A DNA stretch of 64,000 bases from Thermacetogenium phaeum DSM 12270 (GCF_000305935.1 NC_018870.1:2632501-2696500), one strand, 5' to 3'; shown: positions 32,574 to 42,979, counted from the first letter of the stretch. Program-made: numbers and translations. The notes: generated by a model from the sequence alone, not told the origin.

Positions 32574-34814
32574 TTAGTGTAATTGCTCCGGAACGTACTT
32601 GTAGATGAAACCGCTGTAAGGGGGAAGGACGAATTCCGGAAGGATCCCCCTATCAAGGAGAATGCTGTCCGGATCCTGCGGGTCTTTGGTTCCTTCCGGC
32701 GGCAGGTCGTTGACATTTTCGATATCCGCCAGTTTCACCCACCGCCCCGGTGTATGGAAGTCCACCTCCACGGGAACCTCGTGAGCTTCGAAGTTCAGCA
32801 TCACCAGCATCCGCTCGTGGGGCGCCCTGTTGTCAAGAACTCTCCAGCCGATCACCCGCTTGCCCTTACCTCTCCTTTCTTCCAGCCAGGGGCCGAGGAC
32901 CCAGGCAAAGGTTCCCTCCTCAACGGGGTTATACCCGCTCAGTTTCAGCCCCCGATACCGCTTGCGAAGATGGATGAGCCCTCTCGTCCAGTTATAGAAG
33001 CGGTTGGTGGCCTCCGAATACTTGACCCACTCCACCTTGATCCTGTTCCTTTCCCTTTCGATACCGAACTCCTGTCCCATGTAGATCATGGGCTGCCCCA
33101 GGGAAACCATCGTCGCCATCAAACCGAGGCGGGCCTTGCGGTCCTTAAGCACGGGATCCGTTATGCCGTTGGTGGTCACCTCAAACTGCACGCTGTTCTC
33201 ATCGTGGCTCTCACAAAAGTTGATGGCGTTGTTGGTGTGGGCGGCATAGCTCTCCTTGCTGAAATAGAAAGGAACACCCAGGTTCTCCACGCCGTTCCCC
33301 ACCCCCTCGAAAACCCCCTCCCGCAGCAGGGCCTTGATCTTGTCGTGGAAGATATTCGACCACTGGGCATACCCGTTGTAACCCTCCAGGTTGATGTCCT
33401 GCTCGTTGGGCAGGTTTTCGGCGATCAGGATGGCATCCGGCTTGAACCCCGAATCCTTAATCTCGTGCGCCAGCCGGTGCAGCAGCTTATGGTTCAGGAA
33501 ATAGCTGTGGGTGGCGTCGAAACGAAAGCCGTCGATGTGGTACTCCTTGATCAGCATCTTGCAGGCATCGATGAGCATGTTGTCCACCTCATCCCTCCCC
33601 GTCGCCACCCTGTTCCCCCACATGGTCTTCCCCTCGAAGTAGAATCCCCCGTCACCGGAGCCGTCGTCGATCAGGTCCCACAAAGGGTTGAAGTCGTTGG
33701 AGGTGTGGTTGTAAACCTGATCGGTGATCACCGCCAGCCCATGCCGGTGGGCCTCGTTAACCATCTCCCGGAAGTCGTCGGGGGTGCCGAAATCCTTTTC
33801 AACAGCCATAAAGGTGCACGGTTCGTAACCCAAACCGCGCTTCATGGGCACCTCGGCGGTGGGCATCAGGGCCAGTGCGGTTACCCCCAGCTTTTCAAAA
33901 TAGCCTTCCCTGATGCGGGCGGTTACCCCCTTGAAGGTACCCTGGATCTCCTCGGGTATATCCGGGTCGTTATCGGTAAAGCCGTAGATATTCAGCTCGT
34001 AGAGAATCAGATCGCTGACATCGGGGGTCTTCCAGTCCTGGTCGGTCCAGCGAAACTTTGTTGGATCGACCACCACGGAGTTCCGGTACTTATAGTCATC
34101 ACTGTAGAGCCTGGTATAGGGATCGGGAACATAGCGCTCCACATCCGTGCACCCGCCCTGGACGTAGAACTTGTATTCAATGGGAAATTCCAGCACCGGT
34201 GGGTTGATCCGCGCCAGCCAGACGTTGGGCTGGTAGTAGAAGCCGCGGTAAAGACCCATCTCGATAAACTGCTCCTCTTTGGGATAGGGGTGGCCGGGGC
34301 ACTGCCACTCGTTAAAGTTCCCCACCAGATAGACCCTGGCCGCACGGGGGTGAAAGAAGCCGAAAAGGATCGAGCCGTCTTTGAGGATGTTCGCTCCCAG
34401 CATGGAGGGTATCCCCAGGCCGGAAACATCGGTGGTGGGAAAGTAATAATTTTCTTCAGGGATCAGGTGTTTGATGCTGCGGTAGTAATCCTTGACGTTA
34501 CCCTGGGGTTCCGCCGGACGAACATTGTAGACGTTGTGCCTGTTGGCCATCGTCCAGATCTCGTCCCCCAGACTCCTGTGAAAGGTCCTGCCGAACTGCT
34601 GCCGTTCCCAGCGCACCTTTTTTCCCCGGCCGTCTTTAAAGATAAAGCGGAAATCGCTGCGGTTATAATACAGGTCGTAATAGACTCCGAAGTCATCCCT
34701 GCCGCTGGGCATAATTTCCTTCTCCAGGGTGGCCCCGTCGCTCACCCAGACCCACAGCACCGGCTCCAGAAAACCGTTCTTGTTGTCGTAATGAATCCTG
34801 ACCTTATACCTCAT
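32574..34814 (-). CDS. GH13 alpha-glucan enzyme with N-terminal starch-binding-like domains (branching enzyme/pullulanase-like)
   Basis: About 746 residues. Residues 1-100 (VRIHYDNKNGFLEPVLWVWV) look like a carbohydrate-binding module. A CBM48-type domain follows (FFHPRAARVYLVGNFNEW, the GlgB-like signature). The catalytic barrel shows DQVYNHTSND, the nucleophile in HIDGFRFDATHSY, the acid/base in ILIAENLPNE, and ESHDENS. It may be a branching enzyme or a debranching amylase; specificity is uncertain. ATG 34814 (MRYKVRIHYD) was chosen over 34871, which adds an atypical hydrophobic stretch without a ribosome site. No secretion signal remains, so it acts inside the cell. Confidence 0.8.
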   Translation of the reverse strand: MRYKVRIHYDNKNGFLEPVLWVWVSDGATLEKEIMPSGRDDFGVYYDLYYNRSDFRFIFKDGRGKKVRWERQQFGRTFHRSLGDEIWTMANRHNVYNVRPAEPQGNVKDYYRSIKHLIPEENYYFPTTDVSGLGIPSMLGANILKDGSILFGFFHPRAARVYLVGNFNEWQCPGHPYPKEEQFIEMGLYRGFYYQPNVWLARINPPVLEFPIEYKFYVQGGCTDVERYVPDPYTRLYSDDYKYRNSVVVDPTKFRWTDQDWKTPDVSDLILYELNIYGFTDNDPDIPEEIQGTFKGVTARIREGYFEKLGVTALALMPTAEVPMKRGLGYEPCTFMAVEKDFGTPDDFREMVNEAHRHGLAVITDQVYNHTSNDFNPLWDLIDDGSGDGGFYFEGKTMWGNRVATGRDEVDNMLIDACKMLIKEYHIDGFRFDATHSYFLNHKLLHRLAHEIKDSGFKPDAILIAENLPNEQDINLEGYNGYAQWSNIFHDKIKALLREGVFEGVGNGVENLGVPFYFSKESYAAHTNNAINFCESHDENSVQFEVTTNGITDPVLKDRKARLGLMATMVSLGQPMIYMGQEFGIERERNRIKVEWVKYSEATNRFYNWTRGLIHLRKRYRGLKLSGYNPVEEGTFAWVLGPWLEERRGKGKRVIGWRVLDNRAPHERMLVMLNFEAHEVPVEVDFHTPGRWVKLADIENVNDLPPEGTKDPQDPDSILLDRGILPEFVLPPYSGFIYKYVPEQLH

Positions 34815-35035
34815 CTCTACCGACCTTTTTTTCCTTATTGTTTGCAACAGTACAGGTATTATGCAGATCACAAACCGGTTAACAAACGCCCACTGGCATC
34901 CGAGAGGCCGGCCCTTCAGGCGGTGCGGGTCTCACCGGAGCAACCACCATCCACCGAACGACCATCTTCGCCGGAACCAGGAGCAGTTGCCGGAAGGAGG
35001 AGGGGAACCGCCGGCAGGCAGTGGACACCATCCCT

Positions 35036-35851
35036 TTAGCCGCGGCAGGTGCGGACCGCCTCCTTCAACTCCCGCACCAGGCCGGATACCCTATCCAGCA
35101 GCAGCGGCGGCTGCGTCGCATACTTCTCCACAAGGTGGACGATGGCGCTCCCCACGATCACCGCATCCGCCAGCCGGGCCATCAGGGCCGCCTGCCGGGG
35201 ACCGGAAACTCCGAAGCCAATGCCCAGCGGCAGCCGGCAACACCTCCGCACCCTCTCTATGAACTGCACGATGCCGGGCGGTACCTCTTCCCGCATTCCG
35301 GTCACACCGGTCAGAGAGACGCAGTAGATAAACCCTCCGGCCACCCGGTCGGCCTCTTCCAGCCGCCTTTCGGTGGTCGTAGGGGCCACCAGGGGAACCA
35401 GGTGCAGCCCCGATCTGCCCAACTCATCGAGCAGCGGACGGCTCTCCTCCAGGGGCAGGTCGGGGACGATGAAGCCGTCCACACCCGCCGCCCCTGCCTC
35501 GGCAGCGATCCGCTTCAGCCCGTACTGGAGCACCGGGTTGTAATAGGTCATCAGAAGCAGGGGGATCTCCGTCCGCCGGCGCAGCTCCCGCACCATCATC
35601 AATATCCCCTCCAGGTTGGTGCCGCCGTTCAGGGAGCGCTGTGATGCCCGCTGGATTACCGGCCCGTCGGCCAGGGGATCGGAAAAGGGCACACCCAGCT
35701 CCACCATGTCCGCACCCGCCTCCTCCATGGCCAGCACCAGCCTGGATGTTGTTTCCAGGTCGGGGTCCCCTGCCGTAATAAAGGTGATCAGGCCCTTTTC
35801 ACCGCTCCGGCGCAGCCGCCGCAGCCGGGCATCGATGCGGTTCTCCTGCAT
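35036..35851 (-). CDS. trpA: Tryptophan synthase alpha subunit
   Basis: A 271-residue TIM barrel that cleaves indole-3-glycerol phosphate to indole. Catalytic Glu and Asp are in MVELGVPFSDPLADGPVIQ and GVDGFIVPDLPLEES. Phosphate-binding segments GIGFGVSGP and DAVIVGSAIV are present. ATG 35851 follows GGGAGGG. The longer frame to 35926 overlaps trpB and is not needed. It is the last gene of the trp operon and lies 16 bases after trpB. Confidence 0.96.
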   Translation of the reverse strand: MQENRIDARLRRLRRSGEKGLITFITAGDPDLETTSRLVLAMEEAGADMVELGVPFSDPLADGPVIQRASQRSLNGGTNLEGILMMVRELRRRTEIPLLLMTYYNPVLQYGLKRIAAEAGAAGVDGFIVPDLPLEESRPLLDELGRSGLHLVPLVAPTTTERRLEEADRVAGGFIYCVSLTGVTGMREEVPPGIVQFIERVRRCCRLPLGIGFGVSGPRQAALMARLADAVIVGSAIVHLVEKYATQPPLLLDRVSGLVRELKEAVRTCRG

Positions 35852-35867
35852 ATCTTGTCCCTCCCCC

Positions 35868-37115
35868 CTATACCCTGTCGGTAAAGCCCTCTCCCGAACA
35901 CCTTGAGATGACATTCTCCCTTCCACTCCCCTCGACCCTCAAGAACTTTGCAACTTCCGGCACATCCTTGTCCCCCCGCCCCGACAGGTTGACCACGATC
36001 ACCTTTTCCCGCTCCAGGGTAGGTGCCATTTTTACGGCCTGGGCTACGGCATGGGCGCTCTCCAGTGCGGGAATGATTCCCTCGGTCCGGGAAAGCAGCT
36101 GAAAGGCATCCAGGGCCTCCCGGTCGGTTACCGTCGTATACCGTGCCCGCCCGCTTTCCTTTAAGAAGCTGTGCTCCGGCCCCACCCCCGGGTAGTCCAG
36201 CCCGGCGGCGATAGAGTAGGCCTCCAGCACCTGCCCGTACTCGTCCTGAAGCAGATAGCTCAGCGCCCCGTGCAGAACCCCCGGGCGCCCGGCGCTAAGG
36301 GTGGCCGCATGCTTACCCGTATCCAGGCCGCGCCCCGCCGCCTCCACCCCGATCAGCTGCACCTGATCGTCCAGGAAGGGGTAAAAAAGGCCCATGGCAT
36401 TGCTCCCGCCGCCCACACAGGCCACCAGGAAATCGGGGAGCCTGCCCTCCGCGGCCAGCACCTGCTCCTTAACCTCCCTCCCGATAACCGACTGGAAGTT
36501 CCTGACCATCACCGGATAGGGATGCGGCCCCCCAACCGAACCCAGCAGGTAATAGGTGTTCTCCACATTGGTCACCCAGTCGCGAATGGCCTCATTCATG
36601 GCGTCCTTTAAGGTGCGGCTCCCAGCGGTCACCGGCACCACCACCGCGCCCAGCAGCCGCATGCGGTAAACGTTCAGCTCCTGGCGTTTGATGTCCTCGG
36701 CTCCCATGTAGACGGCACACTCCAGCCCGAACATGGCCGCGGCGGTCGCCGTAGCAACCCCGTGCTGGCCGGCGCCCGTTTCGGCGATCACCCGCTTTTT
36801 TCCCATCCGCCGGGCCAGGAGAATCTGCCCCATGGTGTTATTGATCTTGTGCGCCCCTGTGTGGTTGAGATCCTCCCGCTTGAGGTAGATCTTCGCTCCC
36901 CCTAAGTAGCGAGTCAGCCTCTCCGCAAAGTAGAGCGGGGTCGGCCTGCCCACATAATCCTTCAGGTAGTAATTCAGTTCCTCCTGAAAGGAGGGGTCGC
37001 TGCGCGCCTCCTCATAAGCCAGTGTCAGTTCCTCCAGGGCGGGCATCAGCGTCTCCGGGACAAACTGCCCGCCGAATATGCCAAAATGCCCCTTACAATC
37101 CGGGAATTCCATCAT
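35868..37115 (-). CDS. trpB: Tryptophan synthase beta subunit
   Basis: A 415-residue PLP enzyme that condenses indole with serine. The PLP lysine lies in [15 protein letters not shown]. The phosphate-binding loop is [15 protein letters not shown], and [16 protein letters not shown] holds the carboxylate-binding region. It is TrpB1 type (partner of TrpA). The start overlaps the trpF 3' end by 23 bases. The C-terminal tail after VEGSGRENV is slightly extended. Confidence 0.96.
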   Translation of the reverse strand: MMEFPDCKGHFGIFGGQFVPETLMPALEELTLAYEEARSDPSFQEELNYYLKDYVGRPTPLYFAERLTRYLGGAKIYLKREDLNHTGAHKINNTMGQILLARRMGKKRVIAETGAGQHGVATATAAAMFGLECAVYMGAEDIKRQELNVYRMRLLGAVVVPVTAGSRTLKDAMNEAIRDWVTNVENTYYLLGSVGGPHPYPVMVRNFQSVIGREVKEQVLAAEGRLPDFLVACVGGGSNAMGLFYPFLDDQVQLIGVEAAGRGLDTGKHAATLSAGRPGVLHGALSYLLQDEYGQVLEAYSIAAGLDYPGVGPEHSFLKESGRARYTTVTDREALDAFQLLSRTEGIIPALESAHAVAQAVKMAPTLEREKVIVVNLSGRGDKDVPEVAKFLRVEGSGRENVISRCSGEGFTDRV

Positions 37116-37719
37116 CAGCCCTCCTTACTGCAGCCATCAGCGCTCTCATCTTCTCCGGGTCCTTCTTGCCCTCCGTTTCCACACCGCTGCTCACATCGAC
37201 GGCAAAGGGGTGCACCGTTCTGATTGCCTCCTCCACGTTGGCGGGAGATAGCCCTCCCGCCAGAACGATCCTCCCCAATCCCCCGGCCTCCCGGGCCAGC
37301 TGCCAGTTAAAGCTCACCCCGGTGCCCCCCCTTCTCCCCGGCACGAAGGCGTCCAGGAGACAGGCGGAGACGCGGTACCGTGTAATTTCCTCGATAAAGG
37401 AACGGTCCCGCACCCGGAAGGCCTTGATCACCGGCCAGCGCCAGCCCCGGCAGTACTCCGGGCCTTCCTCTCCGTGAAACTGCAGGGCGTCCAGACCGCA
37501 GTATGCGGCCAACCTGAAAACATCATCCCTTCTGGCGTTAACGAAAACCCCCACCTTGCAGACAAAAGGAGGCAGTTTCTGCACGATGCGGCGCACCTGA
37601 ACAGGGTCCACCCGCCGAGGGCTCTCGGCAAAGACAAAGCCTAAGGCATGTGCCCCGCAATCAACCGCTGCCAGGGCTTCCTCAAGGGTGGTGATGCCGC
37701 AGATCTTCACCCTAACCAT
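37093..37719 (-). CDS. trpF: Phosphoribosylanthranilate isomerase
   Basis: A 208-residue TIM barrel that performs the Amadori rearrangement of phosphoribosylanthranilate. The catalytic Cys is in [12 protein letters not shown] and the catalytic Asp in the ACLLDAF segment. [20 protein letters not shown] is the C-terminal phosphate site. It sits between trpC and trpB in the usual order, 15 bases after trpC. Confidence 0.95.
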   Translation of the reverse strand: MVRVKICGITTLEEALAAVDCGAHALGFVFAESPRRVDPVQVRRIVQKLPPFVCKVGVFVNARRDDVFRLAAYCGLDALQFHGEEGPEYCRGWRWPVIKAFRVRDRSFIEEITRYRVSACLLDAFVPGRRGGTGVSFNWQLAREAGGLGRIVLAGGLSPANVEEAIRTVHPFAVDVSSGVETEGKKDPEKMRALMAAVRRADDGIPGL

Positions 37720-37734
37720 CCCCTCACCCCCCCT

Positions 37735-38553
37735 TCATCCTCTCCGGCCGGCGGGATCGACGGCATCCTCATCTTCATCACCCATCAACTCTGCCACCGC
37801 CGCTCCGATATCGCGGGAGCGCATCAGGGTCTCCCCCACCAGCAGTGCATCAACACCCGCTCGCGCCAGCCTCATTACATCCCTTCGGTTGCGGATACCG
37901 CTCTCGCTTATGGCCACCGTTCCCTCAGGCACCAGCGGCAGCAACCTGAGGGTGACTCCCAGATCCGTTTGAAAGGTGCGGAGGTCGCGGTTGTTGATCC
38001 CCACCAAAGCAGCCCCTGTTTCCAGCGCCCGGAAAAGCTCCTCCGGGGTGTGCACCTCCACCAGGGCGGTCAGCCCCAGCTCACCGGCCAGGCCGAGAAA
38101 ATCGACCAGCCGTGCCTGCTCCAGAAGGGCGGCGATCAGCAGCACGGCATCCGCCCCCAGGAGGCGGGACTGGTAGAGCTGATAGTGATCGATGATGAAG
38201 TCCTTGCGCAGCAGGGGAAGTCGGGTCACCCGTCTTACCTCCCGCAGGTGCTTAGGATGGCCGCCGAAAAACCCCTCATCGGTGAGAACGGAGATGGCCT
38301 GCACCCCCGCTTTTTCGTAGGCGCAGGCGATCTCCGGCGGGTTGAAATCCGGCCGCAGCAGCCCGCGCGAGGGGGAGGCCCGCTTGATCTCGGCGATCAA
38401 ATTGACCGTCGCCCCTTTCCGCCGTACCGCCCCCAAAAAGTCGCGGACGGGCGGAGCCGCAGCAACCCGCCTCCTCAATTCCCTGAGGGGAAGGAGACTC
38501 CGAAAGAAGGCCACCTCCTCCCGTTTGGCATCCACAATGCGTTTCAGAATCAT
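37735..38553 (-). CDS. trpC: Indole-3-glycerol phosphate synthase
   Basis: A 272-residue TIM barrel that closes the indole ring with loss of CO2. Markers are LIAEIKRASPSRGLLRPDF (catalytic Lys), VLLRKDFIID-type segment (PLLRKDFIID), VGINNRDLRTF and AISESGIRNRRDV. ATG 38553 starts 27 bases after trpGD. The acidic C-terminal tail (GDEDEDAVDP) is not part of the fold. Confidence 0.96.
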   Translation of the reverse strand: MILKRIVDAKREEVAFFRSLLPLRELRRRVAAAPPVRDFLGAVRRKGATVNLIAEIKRASPSRGLLRPDFNPPEIACAYEKAGVQAISVLTDEGFFGGHPKHLREVRRVTRLPLLRKDFIIDHYQLYQSRLLGADAVLLIAALLEQARLVDFLGLAGELGLTALVEVHTPEELFRALETGAALVGINNRDLRTFQTDLGVTLRLLPLVPEGTVAISESGIRNRRDVMRLARAGVDALLVGETLMRSRDIGAAVAELMGDEDEDAVDPAGRRG

Positions 38554-38580
38554 GGCAACCTCCCGAACCGGATTTTTCGT

Positions 38581-40215
38581 CTATGCACACCTCTCCGTAA
38601 AAGCCAGCAGTTCCTCGAGCTTGCGCAGGGCGGTGCCGGAATCGATGACCTCCGTAGCCAGGCGCAATCCTTCCTGCAGGTCTTTCGCCTTTCCTCCCAC
38701 CACCAAGGCGGCGGCAGCATTCATTAAGACCACATCCCGGCAGGGGCCCGGCCGGCCGGTCAGCACATCCTTCGTAATCCGGGCGTTGTCCTCCGCCGTC
38801 CCGCCGCAGATATCCGCCAGCTTCCCCCGCCGCAGCCCGAGGTCCTCCGGGGTCAAGTAATAAGTTTTGATCTCACCCCCAACCAGTTCGCTCACCCTGG
38901 TTCTCCCGGTGTTAGTAATCTCGTCCAGACCGTCCTCGCCGTGCACAACCATCGCCCTCTCCACCCCCAGGCTGCGCAGGACCCGGGCGATGACATCAGT
39001 CAGTTCGGGTTCGTAAACTCCTACCAGCTGAACCTGCGCCCCCGCAGGGTTGGTCAGAGGCCCCAGGAGGTTGAACACGGTGCGGATCCCGATCTCCCTC
39101 CTGGGTCCGCTGGCATACTTCATAGCCTCATGAAAAACAGGAGCAAACAGGAAGCAGATCCCCACTTCCTCCAGACAGCGCTCCACCTGCTCCGGCGCCA
39201 GGGCGACCTTCACCCCCAGAGCCTCCAGCACATCGGCACTCCCGCACTTGCTGGAGACCGAGCGATTCCCGTGTTTGGCCACGGGAAGGCCAGCCCCCGC
39301 CACCACGAAAGCCGTGGTCGTGGAGATATTGAAGGTAAACCTGCAGTCCCCCCCGGTGCCGACAATGTCCATAAGCCGGCTTTTCGCCCTGATCTTTTTC
39401 GCTTTGGCCCGCATCGCCCGGGCAAAGCCGGTGATCTCCTCCACCGTCTCCCCCTTCAACCGCAGGGCGGTGATCAGGGCGGCGATCTGTGCCGGAGTCG
39501 CCTCCCCGTTCATGATCAGGGTCATCGCCTCCTCCGCTTCCCCCTCTCCCAGGTGGTACCTGCTGACCACCTTGTCGATCAACTGTTGCAGTTTCATACC
39601 TCTCCCTCCTCTTTTTGTTATCAACAAAGGCTGACCGGAATGGAAGCATCTGGCCAGCACGAGAAAATTATTCAGGAGGTCCTTCCCCGCTTCTGTCAGG
39701 AACGCCTCCGGGTGAAACTGCACCCCCTCAACCAGGTGCTCCCGGTGGCGGATCCCCATCACCTCGCCATCCCCGGTCCAGGCCGTCACCTCCAGACTTT
39801 CGGGAATCACCTCCCGGTCGACGATCAGGGAGTGGTAACGGCAGACGGTTAAGGGGTTTTTCAGACCTGTGAAGACGCTCCTGCCGTCGTGCCAGACCGC
39901 GGAGGTCTTTCCGTGCATCAGGCGGGCGGCCGGAACTATCCTCCCCCCAAAAACCTCGGCAATGGCCTGATGCCCCAGGCAGACCCCCAAAATGGGTATC
40001 CGCCCGGCAAACTGCCTGATCACCTCCTTGGTAATCCCCGCCCGGGAGGGGGTTCCCGGCCCCGGGGAGATGACAATGGCAGAAGGGTTCATCGCCTGGA
40101 TACGAGCGGGAGTAATCCCGTCATTGCGGTAAACCCGCACCTGCTCCCCCAACTCTCCGAGATACTGCACAAGGTTGTAGGTAAAGGAATCGTAGTTGTC
40201 GATCACCAGAATCAC
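38581..40215 (-). CDS. trpGD: Fused anthranilate synthase glutamine amidotransferase / anthranilate phosphoribosyltransferase
   Basis: A 544-residue bifunctional protein. Residues about 1-195 form TrpG (start [20 protein letters not shown]; nucleophile in GVCLGHQAI; His/Glu in GVQFHPEAF). Residues about 205-544 form TrpD (PRPP site [47 protein letters not shown]). GTG 40215 is chosen because GGAGGGAAGG precedes it and it overlaps the trpE stop (GTGA). The frame open to 40344 would lie inside trpE. Fusion of trpG with trpD is known in several bacteria. The ribosome-site-like sequence near the junction (GGGAGAGGT before ATGAAACTGC) could allow separate TrpD synthesis. Confidence 0.95.
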   Translation of the reverse strand: MILVIDNYDSFTYNLVQYLGELGEQVRVYRNDGITPARIQAMNPSAIVISPGPGTPSRAGITKEVIRQFAGRIPILGVCLGHQAIAEVFGGRIVPAARLMHGKTSAVWHDGRSVFTGLKNPLTVCRYHSLIVDREVIPESLEVTAWTGDGEVMGIRHREHLVEGVQFHPEAFLTEAGKDLLNNFLVLARCFHSGQPLLITKRGGRGMKLQQLIDKVVSRYHLGEGEAEEAMTLIMNGEATPAQIAALITALRLKGETVEEITGFARAMRAKAKKIRAKSRLMDIVGTGGDCRFTFNISTTTAFVVAGAGLPVAKHGNRSVSSKCGSADVLEALGVKVALAPEQVERCLEEVGICFLFAPVFHEAMKYASGPRREIGIRTVFNLLGPLTNPAGAQVQLVGVYEPELTDVIARVLRSLGVERAMVVHGEDGLDEITNTGRTRVSELVGGEIKTYYLTPEDLGLRRGKLADICGGTAEDNARITKDVLTGRPGPCRDVVLMNAAAALVVGGKAKDLQEGLRLATEVIDSGTALRKLEELLAFTERCA

Positions 40216-41708
40216 AACCTTCCCTCCTTTCCGGCAAGTTCCAATACATGGAGAAGCGCTCCGGCCTTGTTCACACATTCCCGGTACTCCTGTTCCGGGT
40301 TGGAATCGGCGACGATCCCCGCTCCGGACTGCACGTACGCCCACCCGTCCTTGATCGCGATCGTCCTGATGGCAATACAGGTATCCAGGTTCCCGTTGAA
40401 ACTGAAATAGCCCACCGCGCCGGCGTAAGGCCCCCTCCTGGTTGGTTCCAGCTCCTCGATGATCTCCATCGCCCGCACCTTCGGGGCTCCGGAAACCGTT
40501 CCGGCGGGGAAGCAGGCTATCAGGGCGTCCCGGGCCGCCCGACCTGCGGCGAGCTTCCCCCTCACCTCGGAAACCAGGTGCATCACATGCGAGTAGCGCT
40601 CGTTCTCCATAAACCTGGTAACCGCCACCGAACCGTACTCACAGACCCGTCCGAGGTCGTTTCTTCCGAGATCCACCAGCATTACGTGCTCCGCCCGCTC
40701 TTTAGGATCCCCCTCAAGCTCCCGGGCCAGGGCCTCATCGGCAGCCGCGTCTTCCCCCCGCGGGCGGGTGCCGGCGATGGGATGGGTCTCGACAATGCCG
40801 TTCTCACACCTGACGAGCATCTCCGGTGAAGAGCCGACAAGTATCAGGTCGCCGCACTTCAGGTAAAACATGTAAGGGGAGGGGTTGAGATTCCGCAGCA
40901 TCCGGTAGGCGAGAAAAGGATCATCCCCGGCGGGGCGCCTGAAGCGCAGAGACAGGACCACCTGGAAGATGTCACCTTTCCTGATGTACTCCTTCGCCCG
41001 ACGCACCTTTTCCAGGAATTCCTGGCGGGTGATGTTGGCCTGTTCATCGTCGAAATTCACCCCGCAAGGGGGCCGGCCGTCCGAAGGGCGGTCCGGGAGC
41101 TCTTTAGTAGGCAGGGGAATCCCGATCCTCTCTACGACCCTCTCGATGATAGCAACAGACTCTTCATAGGCAGCGGCAGGGTCCTCCCCGCAGGGAAGGA
41201 AAGAGGCTATCATCAGGGAACGCCTGACGTGGTCGTAGATGAGCACGGTTTTTGCCAGCAGGAAAAAACAGTCGGGAAACTTCAGGTCGTCCACGGCCTG
41301 CTCCGGCAGGCGTTCGAAATGGCGCACCAGATCATACCCCAGATAACCGACGGCTCCCCCGAAAAAACGCGGCTTACCGGGCAGGGGGGGAACCTTCAGG
41401 CCCTCCAGCAACTCCCCCAACCTTTGCAGGGGTTCCCCCCTCTCCTCCGACCCGTCATTATCCCGAATAATCTCTATCCGGTCACCCTTCGCCCGGAGAA
41501 TAAGGAAGGGGTCATAACCGATAAAGGAATAGCGGGCGACCTGCTCACCACCGGTAACGCTCTCCAAAAGGTAGGCATAGTCCCCCGTCACCACCTTTTG
41601 GAAAAGGGAAACAGGGGTTTCCAGGTCGAGAGGCAGTTCCTCCCAGACCGGCACCATCCCGTAGCTGGCCGCCAGCTGCAGGTATTCATCCCTCCCGGGA
41701 AAAACCAT
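40212..41708 (-). CDS. trpE: Anthranilate synthase component I
   Basis: About 498 residues. It makes anthranilate from chorismate with ammonia from TrpG. The tryptophan-binding [18 protein letters not shown] motif (LLES...RYS) is intact, so feedback inhibition by Trp is expected. Catalytic segments: [30 protein letters not shown]-type ([17 protein letters not shown]) and [19 protein letters not shown] 41708 follows GGAGAGGAG. The longer frame to 41753 begins just after the attenuator terminator and lacks a ribosome site. Expression is probably under the TRAP-type leader directly upstream. Confidence 0.95.
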   Translation of the reverse strand: MVFPGRDEYLQLAASYGMVPVWEELPLDLETPVSLFQKVVTGDYAYLLESVTGGEQVARYSFIGYDPFLILRAKGDRIEIIRDNDGSEERGEPLQRLGELLEGLKVPPLPGKPRFFGGAVGYLGYDLVRHFERLPEQAVDDLKFPDCFFLLAKTVLIYDHVRRSLMIASFLPCGEDPAAAYEESVAIIERVVERIGIPLPTKELPDRPSDGRPPCGVNFDDEQANITRQEFLEKVRRAKEYIRKGDIFQVVLSLRFRRPAGDDPFLAYRMLRNLNPSPYMFYLKCGDLILVGSSPEMLVRCENGIVETHPIAGTRPRGEDAAADEALARELEGDPKERAEHVMLVDLGRNDLGRVCEYGSVAVTRFMENERYSHVMHLVSEVRGKLAAGRAARDALIACFPAGTVSGAPKVRAMEIIEELEPTRRGPYAGAVGYFSFNGNLDTCIAIRTIAIKDGWAYVQSGAGIVADSNPEQEYRECVNKAGALLHVLELAGKEGRL

Positions 41709-41756
41709 CAGGATCACTCCTCTCCTACAACAAAGAATCTTTTCCGAGAACAAACA

Positions 41757-41923
41757 AACCGCCGCTCAAATGAGCGCCGGCCATTTTTTCATCAAAGAAA
41801 TAAACCCCGGGCTCATCTCAGCTCAACTGCACTCCGCTCAACTCCGGTGCCCGACGGCACCCCGTCACGGCGTGTAATTTATCCGCCCCGCCGTGTTTCT
41901 CCACCCCACCTCAGGCTCATCTC
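41757..41923 (-). promoter_or_regulatory. TRAP-type tryptophan attenuator of the trp operon
   Basis: In the minus-strand RNA, GAG triplets start every five bases at plus-coordinates 41842, 41837, 41832, (CAG at 41827), 41822, 41817 and 41812: seven units separated by two bases. Four more GAGs lie upstream (41921, 41916, 41910, 41899), giving 11 units in all. This matches the (G/U)AG-N2 binding site of the 11-subunit TRAP protein. The last repeats (GATGAGC) can pair with GCTCATTT of the following hairpin at about 41759-41780, which ends in TTTGTTTG. The layout fits antiterminator versus terminator. The repeats start about 20 bases after the aroF stop. Confidence 0.82.
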
Positions 41924-41944
41924 ACCCCAGAGAGGTTTTTCCGG

Positions 41945-42763
41945 TCAGGCAACCCTCCCCACCGCCGCCGCGATCGGCTGCAACTCCGCCATCAAGCGGT
42001 CGAAGCTGTCTGGTGAAAGGGACTGGACCCCATCGCAGAGGGCATTTTCGGGCTCGGGATGCACCTCCAGGATCAGGCCATCCGCACCGGCGGCAACCGC
42101 AGCCCGGGACATGGGTACAACCAGGCGGCGGTCCCCGGTGGCATGGCTGGGGTCGACGATCACCGGGAGGTGGCTCAACTCCTGGACGAGGGGAACGGCG
42201 CTGAGATCGAGGGTATTGCGGGTGGCCCTTTCAAAGGTGCGGATCCCCCGTTCACAGAGCACCACGTTCCCGTTTCCTTCGGCGACAATGTATTCGGCTG
42301 CCATCAGCCATTCCTCCACCGTAGCGGAAAGGCCGCGCTTTAAAAGAACCGGCTTCCCGGAGCGCCCCACCGCCCGCAGCAGACTGAAGTTCTGCATGTT
42401 TCTCGCTCCTATCTGGAGCATATCCACATAATCCAGGGCCAGTTCCAGACTGGCTTCATCGATCACCTCGGTGACCGTAGCCAGCCCGGTTGCCGCCGAA
42501 GCCTCCGCCAGGAGTTTTAAACCTTCCCTGCCCAAGCCCTGAAAACTGTACGGTGAACTCCTGGGCTTAAAAGCACCTCCCCGCAACATACAGGCTCCAG
42601 CCCGGCACACCCTAACTGCCACGGCAAGCAGCTGCTCCCTGCTCTCCACGGCACAGGGACCGGCGATAACCACAACCCTCTCACCGCCGAAGACGGCATC
42701 CCTTACTCTGACCAGGGTTTTTTCCGTTTTGGCCTCACGGCTCACCAGTCGATAAGATTTCAT
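41945..42763 (-). CDS. aroF: 3-deoxy-7-phosphoheptulonate (DAHP) synthase without regulatory domain
   Basis: A 272-residue type I-beta DAHP synthase that condenses PEP and erythrose 4-phosphate. Markers: [45 protein letters not shown] and [12 protein letters not shown]. The catalytic domain starts almost at once ([12 protein letters not shown]), so the N-terminal ferredoxin/ACT-like domain of the paralogue at 57249 is missing. ATG 42763 fits the domain boundary; a frame to 42814 adds 17 residues and is a possible alternative. A six-codon frame MKRWWL overlaps the start (ATGA). Control is predicted to be transcriptional through the upstream TRAP-type leader. Confidence 0.92.
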   Translation of the reverse strand: MKSYRLVSREAKTEKTLVRVRDAVFGGERVVVIAGPCAVESREQLLAVAVRVCRAGACMLRGGAFKPRSSPYSFQGLGREGLKLLAEASAATGLATVTEVIDEASLELALDYVDMLQIGARNMQNFSLLRAVGRSGKPVLLKRGLSATVEEWLMAAEYIVAEGNGNVVLCERGIRTFERATRNTLDLSAVPLVQELSHLPVIVDPSHATGDRRLVVPMSRAAVAAGADGLILEVHPEPENALCDGVQSLSPDSFDRLMAELQPIAAAVGRVA

Positions 42764-42878
42764 AGCCACCACCGCTTCATGCCGAACGAAATCCGAGGCG
42801 CACCCTCCTCGCATACCAACGGCTAACGCTCCCGGGAAGGCGAGATCAAAGTTATACCGCTCCTACCCTCAATTGAAA

Positions 42879-42979
42879 CAAAAAAACCAGCACTCAAATG
42901 AGCGCCGGTTGGTTTCAGAAAACAAACGCCACCAGCCTCATCTCAGCTCAACTCTGCTCTGCTCGACTCCTCACAACTC
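42879..42979 (-). promoter_or_regulatory. TRAP-type tryptophan attenuator upstream of aroF
   Basis: On the minus strand, GAG triplets occur at plus-coordinates 42967, 42962, 42957, 42952, 42947, 42942 and 42937: seven in exact five-base register, with another in register at 42977. The terminator hairpin 42886-42909 (ACCGGCGCTC, loop ATTT, GAGTGCTGGT) is followed by T7. The end of the repeat array (GATGAG) can pair with CTCATTT in the terminator as antiterminator. TRAP bound to the GAG array would therefore favour termination in high tryptophan. Confidence 0.85.

Noticed and set aside
32583-35039. Very long plus-strand frame (818 codons) and similar long antisense frames in high-GC genes
   Set aside because: Antisense shadows of the GH13, glucanotransferase, trp and other genes caused by codon bias.
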